Shown here: positions 35,664 through 43,038 of the stretch, piece by piece
Position numbering within the stretch: position 1 is the stretch's first letter
Layout: every line of letters starts with the position of its first letter
Origin: Eutrophocola salsuginis
Lineage (GTDB): Bacteria; Pseudomonadota; Gammaproteobacteria; Pseudomonadales; Pseudohongiellaceae
Length of the DNA: 64,000 nt
Assembly (NCBI GenBank): GCA_038147195.1
Contig: JAYQTB010000004.1
Coordinates: 2,418,001 to 2,482,000 of the forward strand
Reading direction: 5' to 3'
Notes under the pieces: model-generated
Database searches by the model: none
Told to the model about the DNA's origin: nothing
What the model saw: only the letters and a program-made list of their open reading frames with translations
Made by a program: the position numbers and the translations under genes

Positions 35664-36983
35664 ATGTTCATTACCAAGAAGCACCTGGCGAGAAGGACTT
35701 TTTTGAAAAGTGCTGTTGCAAGTGTGTCCCTGCCCTTGCTGGACGCGATGATCCCGGCGGGCACGGCACTGGCGCAAACGGCGGCCAACATGGGACCGCG
35801 CATGGGGTTTTTCTACTTCCCCCACGGCGCGGTCATGGATAACTGGACACCGGATACCACCGGATCGGATTTCGAGTTGAAATCCATCCTCGCACCCCTC
35901 GCCCAGCACAAGGATTACCTTACCATCGTTTCCAACCTTGAAAACAAGCGCGCCTATGGGCCGGTTCACGCTATCACCCCAGGCACTTGGCTGCATGGTG
36001 AAGCGCCGCGTATCAGCCATGAACCTTTTGGCGGCACTACTATCGATCAGATTGCCGCCCAGCATATTGGCCAGGACACTCCTCTGCCATCTATCGAAGT
36101 TGCAACCGAAACCTCCGGGTCCGCAGGAGCGTGTGACCGCGCCTATGGTTGCAGCTATGCCGGCACCATTTCCTTCCGTACGCCGACAACCCCGCTGCCT
36201 ATGGAAAACAACCCGCGCAAACTGTTCCAGACCCTGTTCGGTGTTGGCGACAACGCGGAAGAACGTGAACGCCTGGCTGTGCAGACCAGCAGTATCCTTG
36301 ACCTAATGCTGGAAGAGACCAACCAGCTGGCCAGGCACCTGGGTGCTACAGACCGCGCCGTGCTTGGCGATTACTTGGAAACCGTGCGCGAGATCGAGCG
36401 CCGCGTCCAGAAGACAGCCGAACATGACCTGTCGCATATCGAGCTGCCGGACGCGCCACAAGGTATTCCCGGTTCTTTTGATGATCATATCAACCTGCAG
36501 ATGGACCTCATACTGCTCGCCTACCAGGGCAATATTACGCGTATAGCCAGCATGATGATGGCGGCTGAAGTGAGTAACCAGACATACAACCACGTCGGCG
36601 TATCCGATGCCTTCCACCCACTGTCGCATCACCAGAACGACGCCAATAAAATTGCCCGCCTGCTCAAGATCCAGGAATACCACAGCCAGGTCTTTGCGCG
36701 CTTCGTGGACAAGCTAGCGGCCATGCCCGACGGCGACAAGGGTTCCATGCTGGATAACTCGCTGATCATGTATGGAAGCAACATGAGCAACAGTAATGCC
36801 CACGATCATTACCCGCTGCCTTCGGTCCTGGTCGGCAGGGCTGGCGGCACAGTAAAAGGTGGTCAGCACATAGCGGCGGATGAACGTACGCCGGTGTCCA
36901 ACCTCTTACTGACCGTGCTGGACCGTATCGGTGTCAACCTTGAAAGCATGGGTGACAGTACCGGACGATTCGACTCGGTCTGA
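35664..36983 (+). CDS. Tat-exported DUF1552 protein
   Basis: ATG 35664 follows GAGGAG at 35651-35656. The 439-residue protein has a twin-arginine signal (HLARRTFLKSAVASVSLPLL), implying export in folded form, perhaps with a bound cofactor. The remainder has the DUF1552 pattern: MGFFYFPHGAVMDNWTPDTT, GTTIDQIAAQHIG, YGSNMSNSNAHDHYPLP. It is related in outline to sulfatase/alkaline-phosphatase-like DUF1501 proteins. DUF1552 and DUF1592 genes are habitual neighbours, so the two products probably form one exported complex. Confidence 0.88.
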   Translation: MFITKKHLARRTFLKSAVASVSLPLLDAMIPAGTALAQTAANMGPRMGFFYFPHGAVMDNWTPDTTGSDFELKSILAPLAQHKDYLTIVSNLENKRAYGPVHAITPGTWLHGEAPRISHEPFGGTTIDQIAAQHIGQDTPLPSIEVATETSGSAGACDRAYGCSYAGTISFRTPTTPLPMENNPRKLFQTLFGVGDNAEERERLAVQTSSILDLMLEETNQLARHLGATDRAVLGDYLETVREIERRVQKTAEHDLSHIELPDAPQGIPGSFDDHINLQMDLILLAYQGNITRIASMMMAAEVSNQTYNHVGVSDAFHPLSHHQNDANKIARLLKIQEYHSQVFARFVDKLAAMPDGDKGSMLDNSLIMYGSNMSNSNAHDHYPLPSVLVGRAGGTVKGGQHIAADERTPVSNLLLTVLDRIGVNLESMGDSTGRFDSV

Positions 36984-37071
36984 TGATCACTTAAGGATCA
37001 AGGAACAACAAAGCGCTAGAGAAATATCACGTTATAATTAATTAGACTGGCTCAACTGAATTTGTAGATTC

Positions 37072-38574
37072 ATGAAAACGACATTTCTTAAATCAATCCT
37101 GCTAGGAGCCATCCTTGTTTCTTGCTCTTTGTTTCTTGCTCCTGCATACGCGCAGACCGAAGCCGACATCCTCGATTTCGCCGTTGAGGGCAACATGGTT
37201 GCCGTTCGTGAACAGTTAAACAGTCTCTCGAATGCGAATCTCTCCCAGCCCGACGGTACCTCACTCCTACACTGGGCCGTTTATTACGATGACACCGCAC
37301 TGGTTGAAGCATTGCTGACACGCGGCGCCGAGGTGGCCACCCGCAACGATTACGGCGCCACGCCGATGTCGCAGGCCGCCATTCTTGGCAACCCGGAAAT
37401 CCTGTCCATGCTGCTGGACGCCGGCGCCGATCCCAATGAAAAGGGCGCTGATGACCAGACCCCGCTCATGATCGTGGCACGCACTTCGAATACCACTGCG
37501 GCGGAATTGCTGATCGAAGCCGGCGGCGACGTCAATGCAGTAGAAAAATGGCGCGGGCAAACCGCACTGATGTGGGCGGCGGCGCAGAAACAGCCCGCTA
37601 TGGTTAAGCTGCTTCTCGAAGCCGGTGCCGATCCCGATGCGCAGTCGCTGCCGAACAACTGGGAACGCCAGGTGACGGCCGAGCCGCGCATGAAAGTGCT
37701 GCCGGCCGGAGGTCTTACCCCACTTTTGTATGCCGCCCGCGAGGGGTGCGCCGAATGTGCGCGCCTGTTGATCGACGCTGGTGCTGATCTCAACAAGACT
37801 GATCCTGAAGCGGTTACGCCGCTGCTGATGGCCAACCTGAACGCTCGCTGGGATTCCGCGAAGCTGCTAATCGAGGCTGGCGCCTGGCTCGACAAGTGGG
37901 ATTTCTATGGACGCAACCCGCTGTATGCGGTGGTGGATTACAGCACGCTACCCCATGGTGGCCGGCCCGACCATCTGTCCGAGGATCTAACCACGCCGCT
38001 GGAAATCATCGCCATGATTCTCGATAACGGCGGAAATCCCAACCTGCAGCTGAAATTGTTTCCGCCGTATCGTGCCCTCGGTCCCGACCGCGGTGCTGAC
38101 GGCCTCCTGAGAACTGGTACTACCGCGCTGTTTCGTGCTGCCCGCGGCGGCGACATTGCCTCCATGGAATTACTGCTGGAGCATGGTGCGCTCGTGGATC
38201 TACCCCAGGAAAACGATGTTACCCCGCTTATTGTTGCGGCCGGTTATCGACAGAGTGCCATAGATACGCGTGGGCGCTTCCGCGGTGAGAAAGAAGCCTT
38301 GCCCGCAGCACGCCTGCTGCTGGCGTACGGTGCCGACGTCGATGCCCGCACGGACGACGGCCAGACCGCGCTGTTTGGCGCCGCCACCAATGGTTGGAAC
38401 GACATGGTGAAGCTTCTACTAGAACACGGGGCCGACGTGCATGCCATCGATAACCGCGGCAATACTGTCATCGACGCCGCCATGGGTAGGGCCGGTCGCT
38501 TCGGTCGCGGCGCCGGGGGAGATCAACATTTAGAAACAGCGGCGTTCCTGGAAGGCTTTATTTCAGGGAACTGA
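37072..38574 (+). CDS. Secreted ankyrin-repeat protein
   Basis: This 500-residue protein has a signal peptide (SILLGAILVSCSLFLAPAYA) followed by about ten ankyrin repeats, for example DGTSLLHWAVYYDDTALVEALL, YGATPMSQAAILGNPEILSMLL and DGQTALFGAATNGWNDMVKLL. Ankyrin arrays bind protein partners. Placed directly after the DUF1592-DUF1552 pair, it probably tethers or organises that module in the periplasm. A TATAAT -10-like hexamer (37033-37038) precedes it, so it may also be expressed separately. Confidence 0.88.
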   Translation: MKTTFLKSILLGAILVSCSLFLAPAYAQTEADILDFAVEGNMVAVREQLNSLSNANLSQPDGTSLLHWAVYYDDTALVEALLTRGAEVATRNDYGATPMSQAAILGNPEILSMLLDAGADPNEKGADDQTPLMIVARTSNTTAAELLIEAGGDVNAVEKWRGQTALMWAAAQKQPAMVKLLLEAGADPDAQSLPNNWERQVTAEPRMKVLPAGGLTPLLYAAREGCAECARLLIDAGADLNKTDPEAVTPLLMANLNARWDSAKLLIEAGAWLDKWDFYGRNPLYAVVDYSTLPHGGRPDHLSEDLTTPLEIIAMILDNGGNPNLQLKLFPPYRALGPDRGADGLLRTGTTALFRAARGGDIASMELLLEHGALVDLPQENDVTPLIVAAGYRQSAIDTRGRFRGEKEALPAARLLLAYGADVDARTDDGQTALFGAATNGWNDMVKLLLEHGADVHAIDNRGNTVIDAAMGRAGRFGRGAGGDQHLETAAFLEGFISGN

Positions 38575-38774
38575 TTCTTGCGCCGCTAACTTTGTTGAAG
38601 CAGCTACGCTCGCCCAGCCTTAATTTACCAAACCGTTCACTTGCTACAGCAAGCTCCCGGCTCTGAAAAATTTTTTTGCCTCGCTTGGCCATCGCTCGCG
38701 ACGCTACTTGCATCTCGGGCTACTCTGCCTTCTTTCCGTCTTGCGCCTTCAGCCATTTGTACTAGACTGTGGCC

Positions 38775-39479
38775 ATGACGCTGACGCCATTTAAGGACAT
38801 CCGCAAACTTGCCGAAGAAAGAAAGGGCGGCAAGAAGGCCCTGGACAGGTTGGTGGCGGAGCACCAGCCGAAAACCAAACGCCAGTTAGTGGCACTGAGG
38901 GATGATCGCTACCTGTCCATGATGACGCGCTGCATTTTCAATGCGGGGTTCAACTGGCGGGTAATCGAAAAAAAGTGGGACGGTTTCGAGGAAGCCTTCC
39001 ACGGCTTCAATCCCCGCGGACTGGCGTACATGGCGCCGGAAAAATGGGAAGCATATACCGAAGACACCCGCATCGTGCGCAACTGGACCAAGATTCGTTC
39101 CGTGCTCGATAACACGCACTTCATCATGGACGTAGTAAAGGTGCATGGTTCATTCGGCAAGTTCTTTGCCAATTGGGACGCGGGCGACCAGGTCGGCCTG
39201 ATGAACTACATGAAAAAACATGCATCGCGACTTGGCGGCAACACCGGCATGTATTTCATTCGTTTCATCGGCAAGGACGGGTTCATCCTGAGCCAGGATG
39301 TCGTGGGACGTCTTAAAGCTTCTGGGCTCGAAATCAAGGACATGCCCACCAGCAAGAAGGATCTGGCGTTGTGTCAGGAAGCCTTCAATACCTGGCATGC
39401 CGAAACCGGCTTGCCCTACATCCACCTGTCGCGAATTTGCGGTATGTCTATCGGCAAGAACTACAAGACAGGTAGCTGA
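38775..39479 (+). CDS. DNA-3-methyladenine glycosylase I family protein
   Basis: This 234-residue protein has hallmarks of the Tag/HhH-GPD-related glycosylase I family: LSMMTRCIFNAGFNWRVIEK, WDGFEEAFHGFNP and VHGSFGKFFANWD. The family excises alkylated adenine from DNA. This member is longer than E. coli Tag (187 residues), and the zinc-ligand cysteines cannot be placed with confidence, so the exact lesion is uncertain. ATG 38775 is preferred over GTG 38769; no strong ribosome site is visible for either. It stands alone after about 200 bases of non-coding sequence. Confidence 0.75.
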   Translation: MTLTPFKDIRKLAEERKGGKKALDRLVAEHQPKTKRQLVALRDDRYLSMMTRCIFNAGFNWRVIEKKWDGFEEAFHGFNPRGLAYMAPEKWEAYTEDTRIVRNWTKIRSVLDNTHFIMDVVKVHGSFGKFFANWDAGDQVGLMNYMKKHASRLGGNTGMYFIRFIGKDGFILSQDVVGRLKASGLEIKDMPTSKKDLALCQEAFNTWHAETGLPYIHLSRICGMSIGKNYKTGS

Positions 39480-39548
39480 AAGTAGAAAGCTGAAGACTAA
39501 AAGAAGCTTGCTTAAGAGGTAGTCGTCTTTTGCCTTTCAACTTTCAGC
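39475..39548. repeat. Inverted repeat spanning the gene-end/intergenic region
   Basis: GCTGAAAGTAGAAAGC (39475-39490) and GCCTTTCAACTTTCAGC (39532-39548) are near-perfect inverted arms. The intervening DNA and flanks carry further AAAGCTGAAG and CTTTTAG words, which also occur at about 50003-50033. Confidence 0.5.
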
Positions 39549-39585
39549 CTTGAGCTTTTAGTTCGCTCCTGACTACAATCTTTGC

Positions 39586-39984
39586 ATGAAATTAAATGAC
39601 CCCTGTGTATGCGGATCAGGCCGCGCGTTCGGAAAATGCTGTGAGCCCTTCTTGAGCTACAAGGCCAGGCCGAAAACAGTGAAACAGCTTGTGCGCTCGC
39701 GTTATGCCGCCTATGCCCTTGGTGGAGAGGGCTACCGTGAATACCTAGTGAGGACATGGCATCCAGCTACGGCTCAGAATATACGCATGGCCGACCTTAT
39801 CGCTGATGACCACGCCTGGACCGGGCTGGAAATCCTTGATTCACGCCAGAAGGGGGACCTGGGCCGGGTCGAATTCAGGGCGACATACACCGTGGATGGC
39901 GGCCCGGAACAGGTGCATCACGAAACCTCGGCCTTTCACCGGCACAAGGGCGTGTGGCTGTATCTTGAAGGAGATGTCAATTAA
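39586..39984 (+). CDS. YchJ/UPF0225 family protein with SEC-C motif
   Basis: This 132-residue protein starts with a SEC-C zinc motif (CVCGSGRAFGKCC), followed by the YchJ domain: RSRYAAYALGGEGYREYLVRTW and HHETSAFHRHKGVWLYLEGDV. This is the common single-copy YchJ form. The zinc motif resembles the SecA C-terminal tail, but the protein's role is not established. It stands alone between the repeat region and a small broken gene. Confidence 0.85.
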   Translation: MKLNDPCVCGSGRAFGKCCEPFLSYKARPKTVKQLVRSRYAAYALGGEGYREYLVRTWHPATAQNIRMADLIADDHAWTGLEILDSRQKGDLGRVEFRATYTVDGGPEQVHHETSAFHRHKGVWLYLEGDVN

Positions 39985-40134
39985 GCTAAAACACAGGGAA
40001 GCTGAATACAGATTCGATCGTATGCAATGCCCGGGAGGCCAGAAGGCACTGCCATTTCATTTCGTCTTCTCCTCGGGCCTACAAAAAGACGCTGTTCGTC
40101 ATGCGGAAGCATCATCTCACCCACCAAAGAATCC

Positions 40135-40341
40135 ATGACCAGGATTCAGAAAATATCTATCACCCATAGATTCTTGGTGGGCACCCCGCTCGGTATCGCG
40201 GTCTTCAATCTTTGGCTGGTTGCCCTGCAGCCCATAATGGCGGGAATCGTCTTCATTGCCTGAATCGGCAGCGTTATGGGCTCCTGTTATTTTTATGCCC
40301 GCTCTAATTTCCGCTTTAGCCTGCACTTGCCAGAAACCTAG
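40135..40341 (+). pseudogene. Small membrane protein gene with in-frame TGA
   Basis: From ATG 40135 the frame reads HRFLVGTPLGIAVFNLWLVA and continues through a second hydrophobic part to a TGA at 40261-40263. The same frame then stays open and protein-like (IGSVMGSCYFYARSNFRF) to TAG at 40339-40341. It looks like a 68-codon two-helix membrane protein broken by one nonsense change (for example TGG to TGA). Selenocysteine is possible in principle, but no supporting element was found. The rest of 39985-40353 holds nothing I recognise. Confidence 0.35.
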
Positions 40342-40353
40342 CCGGTCTTTTCA

Positions 40354-41046
40354 CTAACGTATGGCGCAAACTTTTCTGCCGCGGATCACAGTCGGGCGGT
40401 CATTGATGCGCCTGCGCCAGGCTTCCACGTGGGTATATCGCCCCATGTCCAGGTAATCGAAGGCCTCGTAAAACTCAGCGCACGTGTTCACCCAGGGCAC
40501 GATAGCTATGTCGACTATACTGTAGTCATCAACGACATATTTGCGATCTGACAGGCGGGTATCCAGCACGCCCAGCAAACGTTTCACTTCGCTAGCATAA
40601 CGGTTCAGTGGGTAATCATCTTTTATCTTATTACGAACGAACTTGAAGAAATGGCCGAACTGGCCGAAGAAGGGCCCGATATGTCCCATCTGGAACATCA
40701 GCCACTGTATATGTTCCATGCGGCTGAGATAATTCTGCGGCAGCAGTTTGCCGGTCTTATCAGCTAGGTAAATGAGAATGGCGGCGCTTTCGCTCATGGC
40801 CACGCGTTTGCCTTCGGGGCCGTTGGGGTCGATGATCGCCGGGATCTTGGCGTTCGGACTGATGCGGACAAAGCCGGGATCGCGCTGGTCGCCTTCGGTG
40901 ATGTTGACCAGGTGCGGCTCGTATTCGAGTCCCATCTCCTCGAGGGCAATGCTGACTTTCTGGCCGTTGGGTGTTGCCATGGAATAGAGCTGGATGATAT
41001 CCGCCATTTTTGGCGGCCAGCGTGAAGGAAAACTGACGTGTGACAT
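40354..41046 (-). CDS. Glutathione S-transferase family protein
   Basis: From ATG 41046 (GAGAG six bases upstream) this is 230 residues. The thioredoxin-like N-domain begins IIQLYSMATPNGQKVSIALEE, the pattern of Nu/YfcG-YghU-type GSTs, where TPNGQKV supplies the glutathione-contacting residues. NAKIPAIIDP gives the cis-Pro loop and ESAAILIYLADKTG the gamma-glutamyl contact. The C-terminal helical domain includes the VVDDYSIVDIAIVPW N-capping region. These enzymes often act as disulfide-bond or peroxide reductases. It is divergent from the carboxylesterase, separated by 50 bases. Confidence 0.88.
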   Translation of the reverse strand: MSHVSFPSRWPPKMADIIQLYSMATPNGQKVSIALEEMGLEYEPHLVNITEGDQRDPGFVRISPNAKIPAIIDPNGPEGKRVAMSESAAILIYLADKTGKLLPQNYLSRMEHIQWLMFQMGHIGPFFGQFGHFFKFVRNKIKDDYPLNRYASEVKRLLGVLDTRLSDRKYVVDDYSIVDIAIVPWVNTCAEFYEAFDYLDMGRYTHVEAWRRRINDRPTVIRGRKVCAIR

Positions 41047-41096
41047 AAGCACTCTCAATTGTGGTTAACCGGCAGTATGAGTCATAGAATAGGCAG

Positions 41097-41753
41097 ATGG
41101 AAATTTTACCCGCAGTAGAAATACATACCGGCCCTGAAGACAAGGCCTCCGTCATCTGGCTGCATGGCCTTGGCGCAAACGGCAACGACTTCGAACCAAT
41201 CATTCCTGAACTCGGCTTCGACAGTGATTCCGGCGTGCATTTCGTGCTGCCCCATGCGCCACGCCGTGCCATCACCATAAACGGCGGCATGGTCATGCCG
41301 GCCTGGTTTGACATTATCAAGCATGGCGAACGTCATATCGACGTCGACCAGCTCTTTGCCTCTACCGCGGCGGTGCACAAGCTGATCGACCGCGAGATCG
41401 AAAACGGCATCGACAGCGAGAACATTGTGCTTGTTGGGTTTTCCCAGGGCGGGGCAGTGTGCCTGCAGGCCGCGCTGACCTATGACAAGCCCCTTGGCGG
41501 CCTGATCGCGCTGTCCACCTTCTTCCCTAGCGCGGAAGTGGTCAAGCCGCACCCAGCAAATGGCGGCTTGCATATCCAGATTTATCACGGTTCCGAGGAC
41601 GCCTTGTTGCCGGAGTGGATGGCACAGAACACCGTCAAGTACCTCAAGGGGATGGGCTACAAACCTGGTTACCAGACCTATCCCATGGGACACAGTGTAT
41701 GTGCCGAGGAAATCCGGGATATCGCCGAGTGGCTGCACGGGGTGCTCGCCTGA
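41097..41753 (+). CDS. Carboxylesterase/phospholipase-type serine hydrolase
   Basis: This 218-residue alpha/beta hydrolase belongs to the carboxylesterase/acyl-protein thioesterase family. The first strand ends VIWLHGLGANGNDF, the nucleophile elbow is GFSQGGAVCL, Asp lies in YHGSEDALLPE and His in YPMGHSVCAEE, giving a complete triad. Members cleave short-chain esters or lysophospholipids. A TAGAAT hexamer ends only 6 bases before the ATG, so the message may be leaderless. It is divergent from the GST gene. Confidence 0.9.
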   Translation: MEILPAVEIHTGPEDKASVIWLHGLGANGNDFEPIIPELGFDSDSGVHFVLPHAPRRAITINGGMVMPAWFDIIKHGERHIDVDQLFASTAAVHKLIDREIENGIDSENIVLVGFSQGGAVCLQAALTYDKPLGGLIALSTFFPSAEVVKPHPANGGLHIQIYHGSEDALLPEWMAQNTVKYLKGMGYKPGYQTYPMGHSVCAEEIRDIAEWLHGVLA

Positions 41754-42056
41754 ACGTCCGAACACGCCGCCTGGCGTGATGCCATGCGATCATGCCATTC
41801 CAATATCATCAGGTAGAGGCTGAATAGAGCCAGATTGTTGATATATGCAGAAAAAAATTTCCGCTGCCGCGTGCGGTATTTCCCTATGGCCCCCGGTATA
41901 CGCGGTCTTGGTCTAAAAAAAATCAAGCTTAGAAGTAAGTCAACTTAATCGCATCGCGCATCCAGTAGATTAAGCAACACGATCGTGATCCCGCTGGATT
42001 CGACGTCACAGTGATTATGATAGCCAGCCAGATAATTCCATTGCCTCCATGGCGAC
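41754..42056. other. Non-coding gap before the EAL remnant
   Basis: About 300 bases, AT-richer than its surroundings. I see no gene, no convincing terminator and no recognisable repeat here. Confidence 0.5.
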
Positions 42057-42311
42057 TTGCATGCTGAGCCATGCATAAGAAACTCTTGGCCTGGGAGAAG
42101 TAAGTTTACGCATCATTGCGGATACCTCGCGAGTAGCGCTCATCATCAGCCGGTCATCAATGACATGGCGTATGCCTTGGGCAAGTTGACCATAGCGGAA
42201 TTTGTCGAGGACAGGGAAATCCTGGTGAAGCTCGTTGATTTGAGCCTGGATTATGTGCAAGGTTACGGTATCGCAATACCGGTACCGCTCATCCATGCAC
42301 CCGTCACATAA
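42057..42311 (+). pseudogene. Remnant of an EAL (cyclic-di-GMP phosphodiesterase) domain
   Basis: The 84-codon frame contains VINDMAYALGKLTIAEFVED followed by LSLDYVQGYGIAIPVPL. This matches the last helices and strand of EAL domains, where the usual text is close to INxxAHxLGxxTIAEFVExxE and VDYxQGYxIGxPxPL. The catalytic EAL motif and everything upstream are absent, so only the tail survives. It runs into the start of the ABC ATPase gene (overlap with 42295). A broken GGDEF/EAL gene is the simplest reading. Confidence 0.55.
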
Positions 42312-43038
42312 GTCACAAGAAACTAGCTCCCAGTTACCTGAACAATCTCCCTTCATCTCGGTTTCCGGCGTCACGCACCGCTATATTGAGGGTGGTAAGC
42401 AGCACATCGTGCTCAACGACGTTCACCTTGCCATCAACCATGGTGAAAAGGTCGCGTTGCTTGGCCGTAGCGGTTCCGGCAAGTCCACGCTGCTCAATCT
42501 GGTGAGCGGCATCGACCTGCCCGCATCCGGCACCATCAGCATCGAAGGACAGGTAATCAACCGGCTTGATGAAACGGCGCGCACTTTGCTCCGGCGCCGC
42601 CATATCGGTTTTATCTACCAATTTTTCAATCTGATTCCGAGCCTGACCGCCCTGGAGAACGTGGCATTTACGCAAGAGCTGAACGGTATGGCGGGCAGCA
42701 CGGCACGAAAGACTAGTTTGGTTATGCTCGAACGGCTCGGGGTTGGTGCGAAGGCAGACAGTTTTCCGTCCCGACTATCCGGTGGCGAGCAGCAGCGCGT
42801 GGCCATTGCACGCGCGCTGGTGCATCTCCCGGCACTGGTACTGGCCGATGAGCCAACAGGCAACCTCGATGCACGCACGGGTGAGGAGGTATTGAAAGTT
42901 CTGCATGCTGTGTTGGCAGATAGTGGCAGCGGCCTGTTGCTGGTGACACACAGCCTCGCGGTGGCAAGGACGGCGGACCGGATAGTCACACTGGAAGACG
43001 GCGTGATAGTGGAGCGGGCGGGTGACTTTGCCTGGTAA
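42295..43038 (+). CDS. ABC exporter ATPase (YbbA/AttE/LolD type)
   Basis: Starting at ATG 42295 gives 247 residues. Walker A is GRSGSGKS (57-64), the signature is LSGGEQQRVAIARAL, and Walker B is LVLADEPTG, with TGNLDARTGEEV typical of the MacB/LolD/YbbA clade. These ATPases work with FtsX-like permeases to move lipids, lipoproteins or peptides rather than import nutrients. The next gene overlaps it by 17 bases and encodes exactly such a permease. Confidence 0.9.
   Translation: MHPSHKSQETSSQLPEQSPFISVSGVTHRYIEGGKQHIVLNDVHLAINHGEKVALLGRSGSGKSTLLNLVSGIDLPASGTISIEGQVINRLDETARTLLRRRHIGFIYQFFNLIPSLTALENVAFTQELNGMAGSTARKTSLVMLERLGVGAKADSFPSRLSGGEQQRVAIARALVHLPALVLADEPTGNLDARTGEEVLKVLHAVLADSGSGLLLVTHSLAVARTADRIVTLEDGVIVERAGDFAW

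Noticed and set aside
40261..40263. Selenocysteine codon
   Set aside because: No selenocysteine insertion element or machinery is visible; a nonsense change is simpler.
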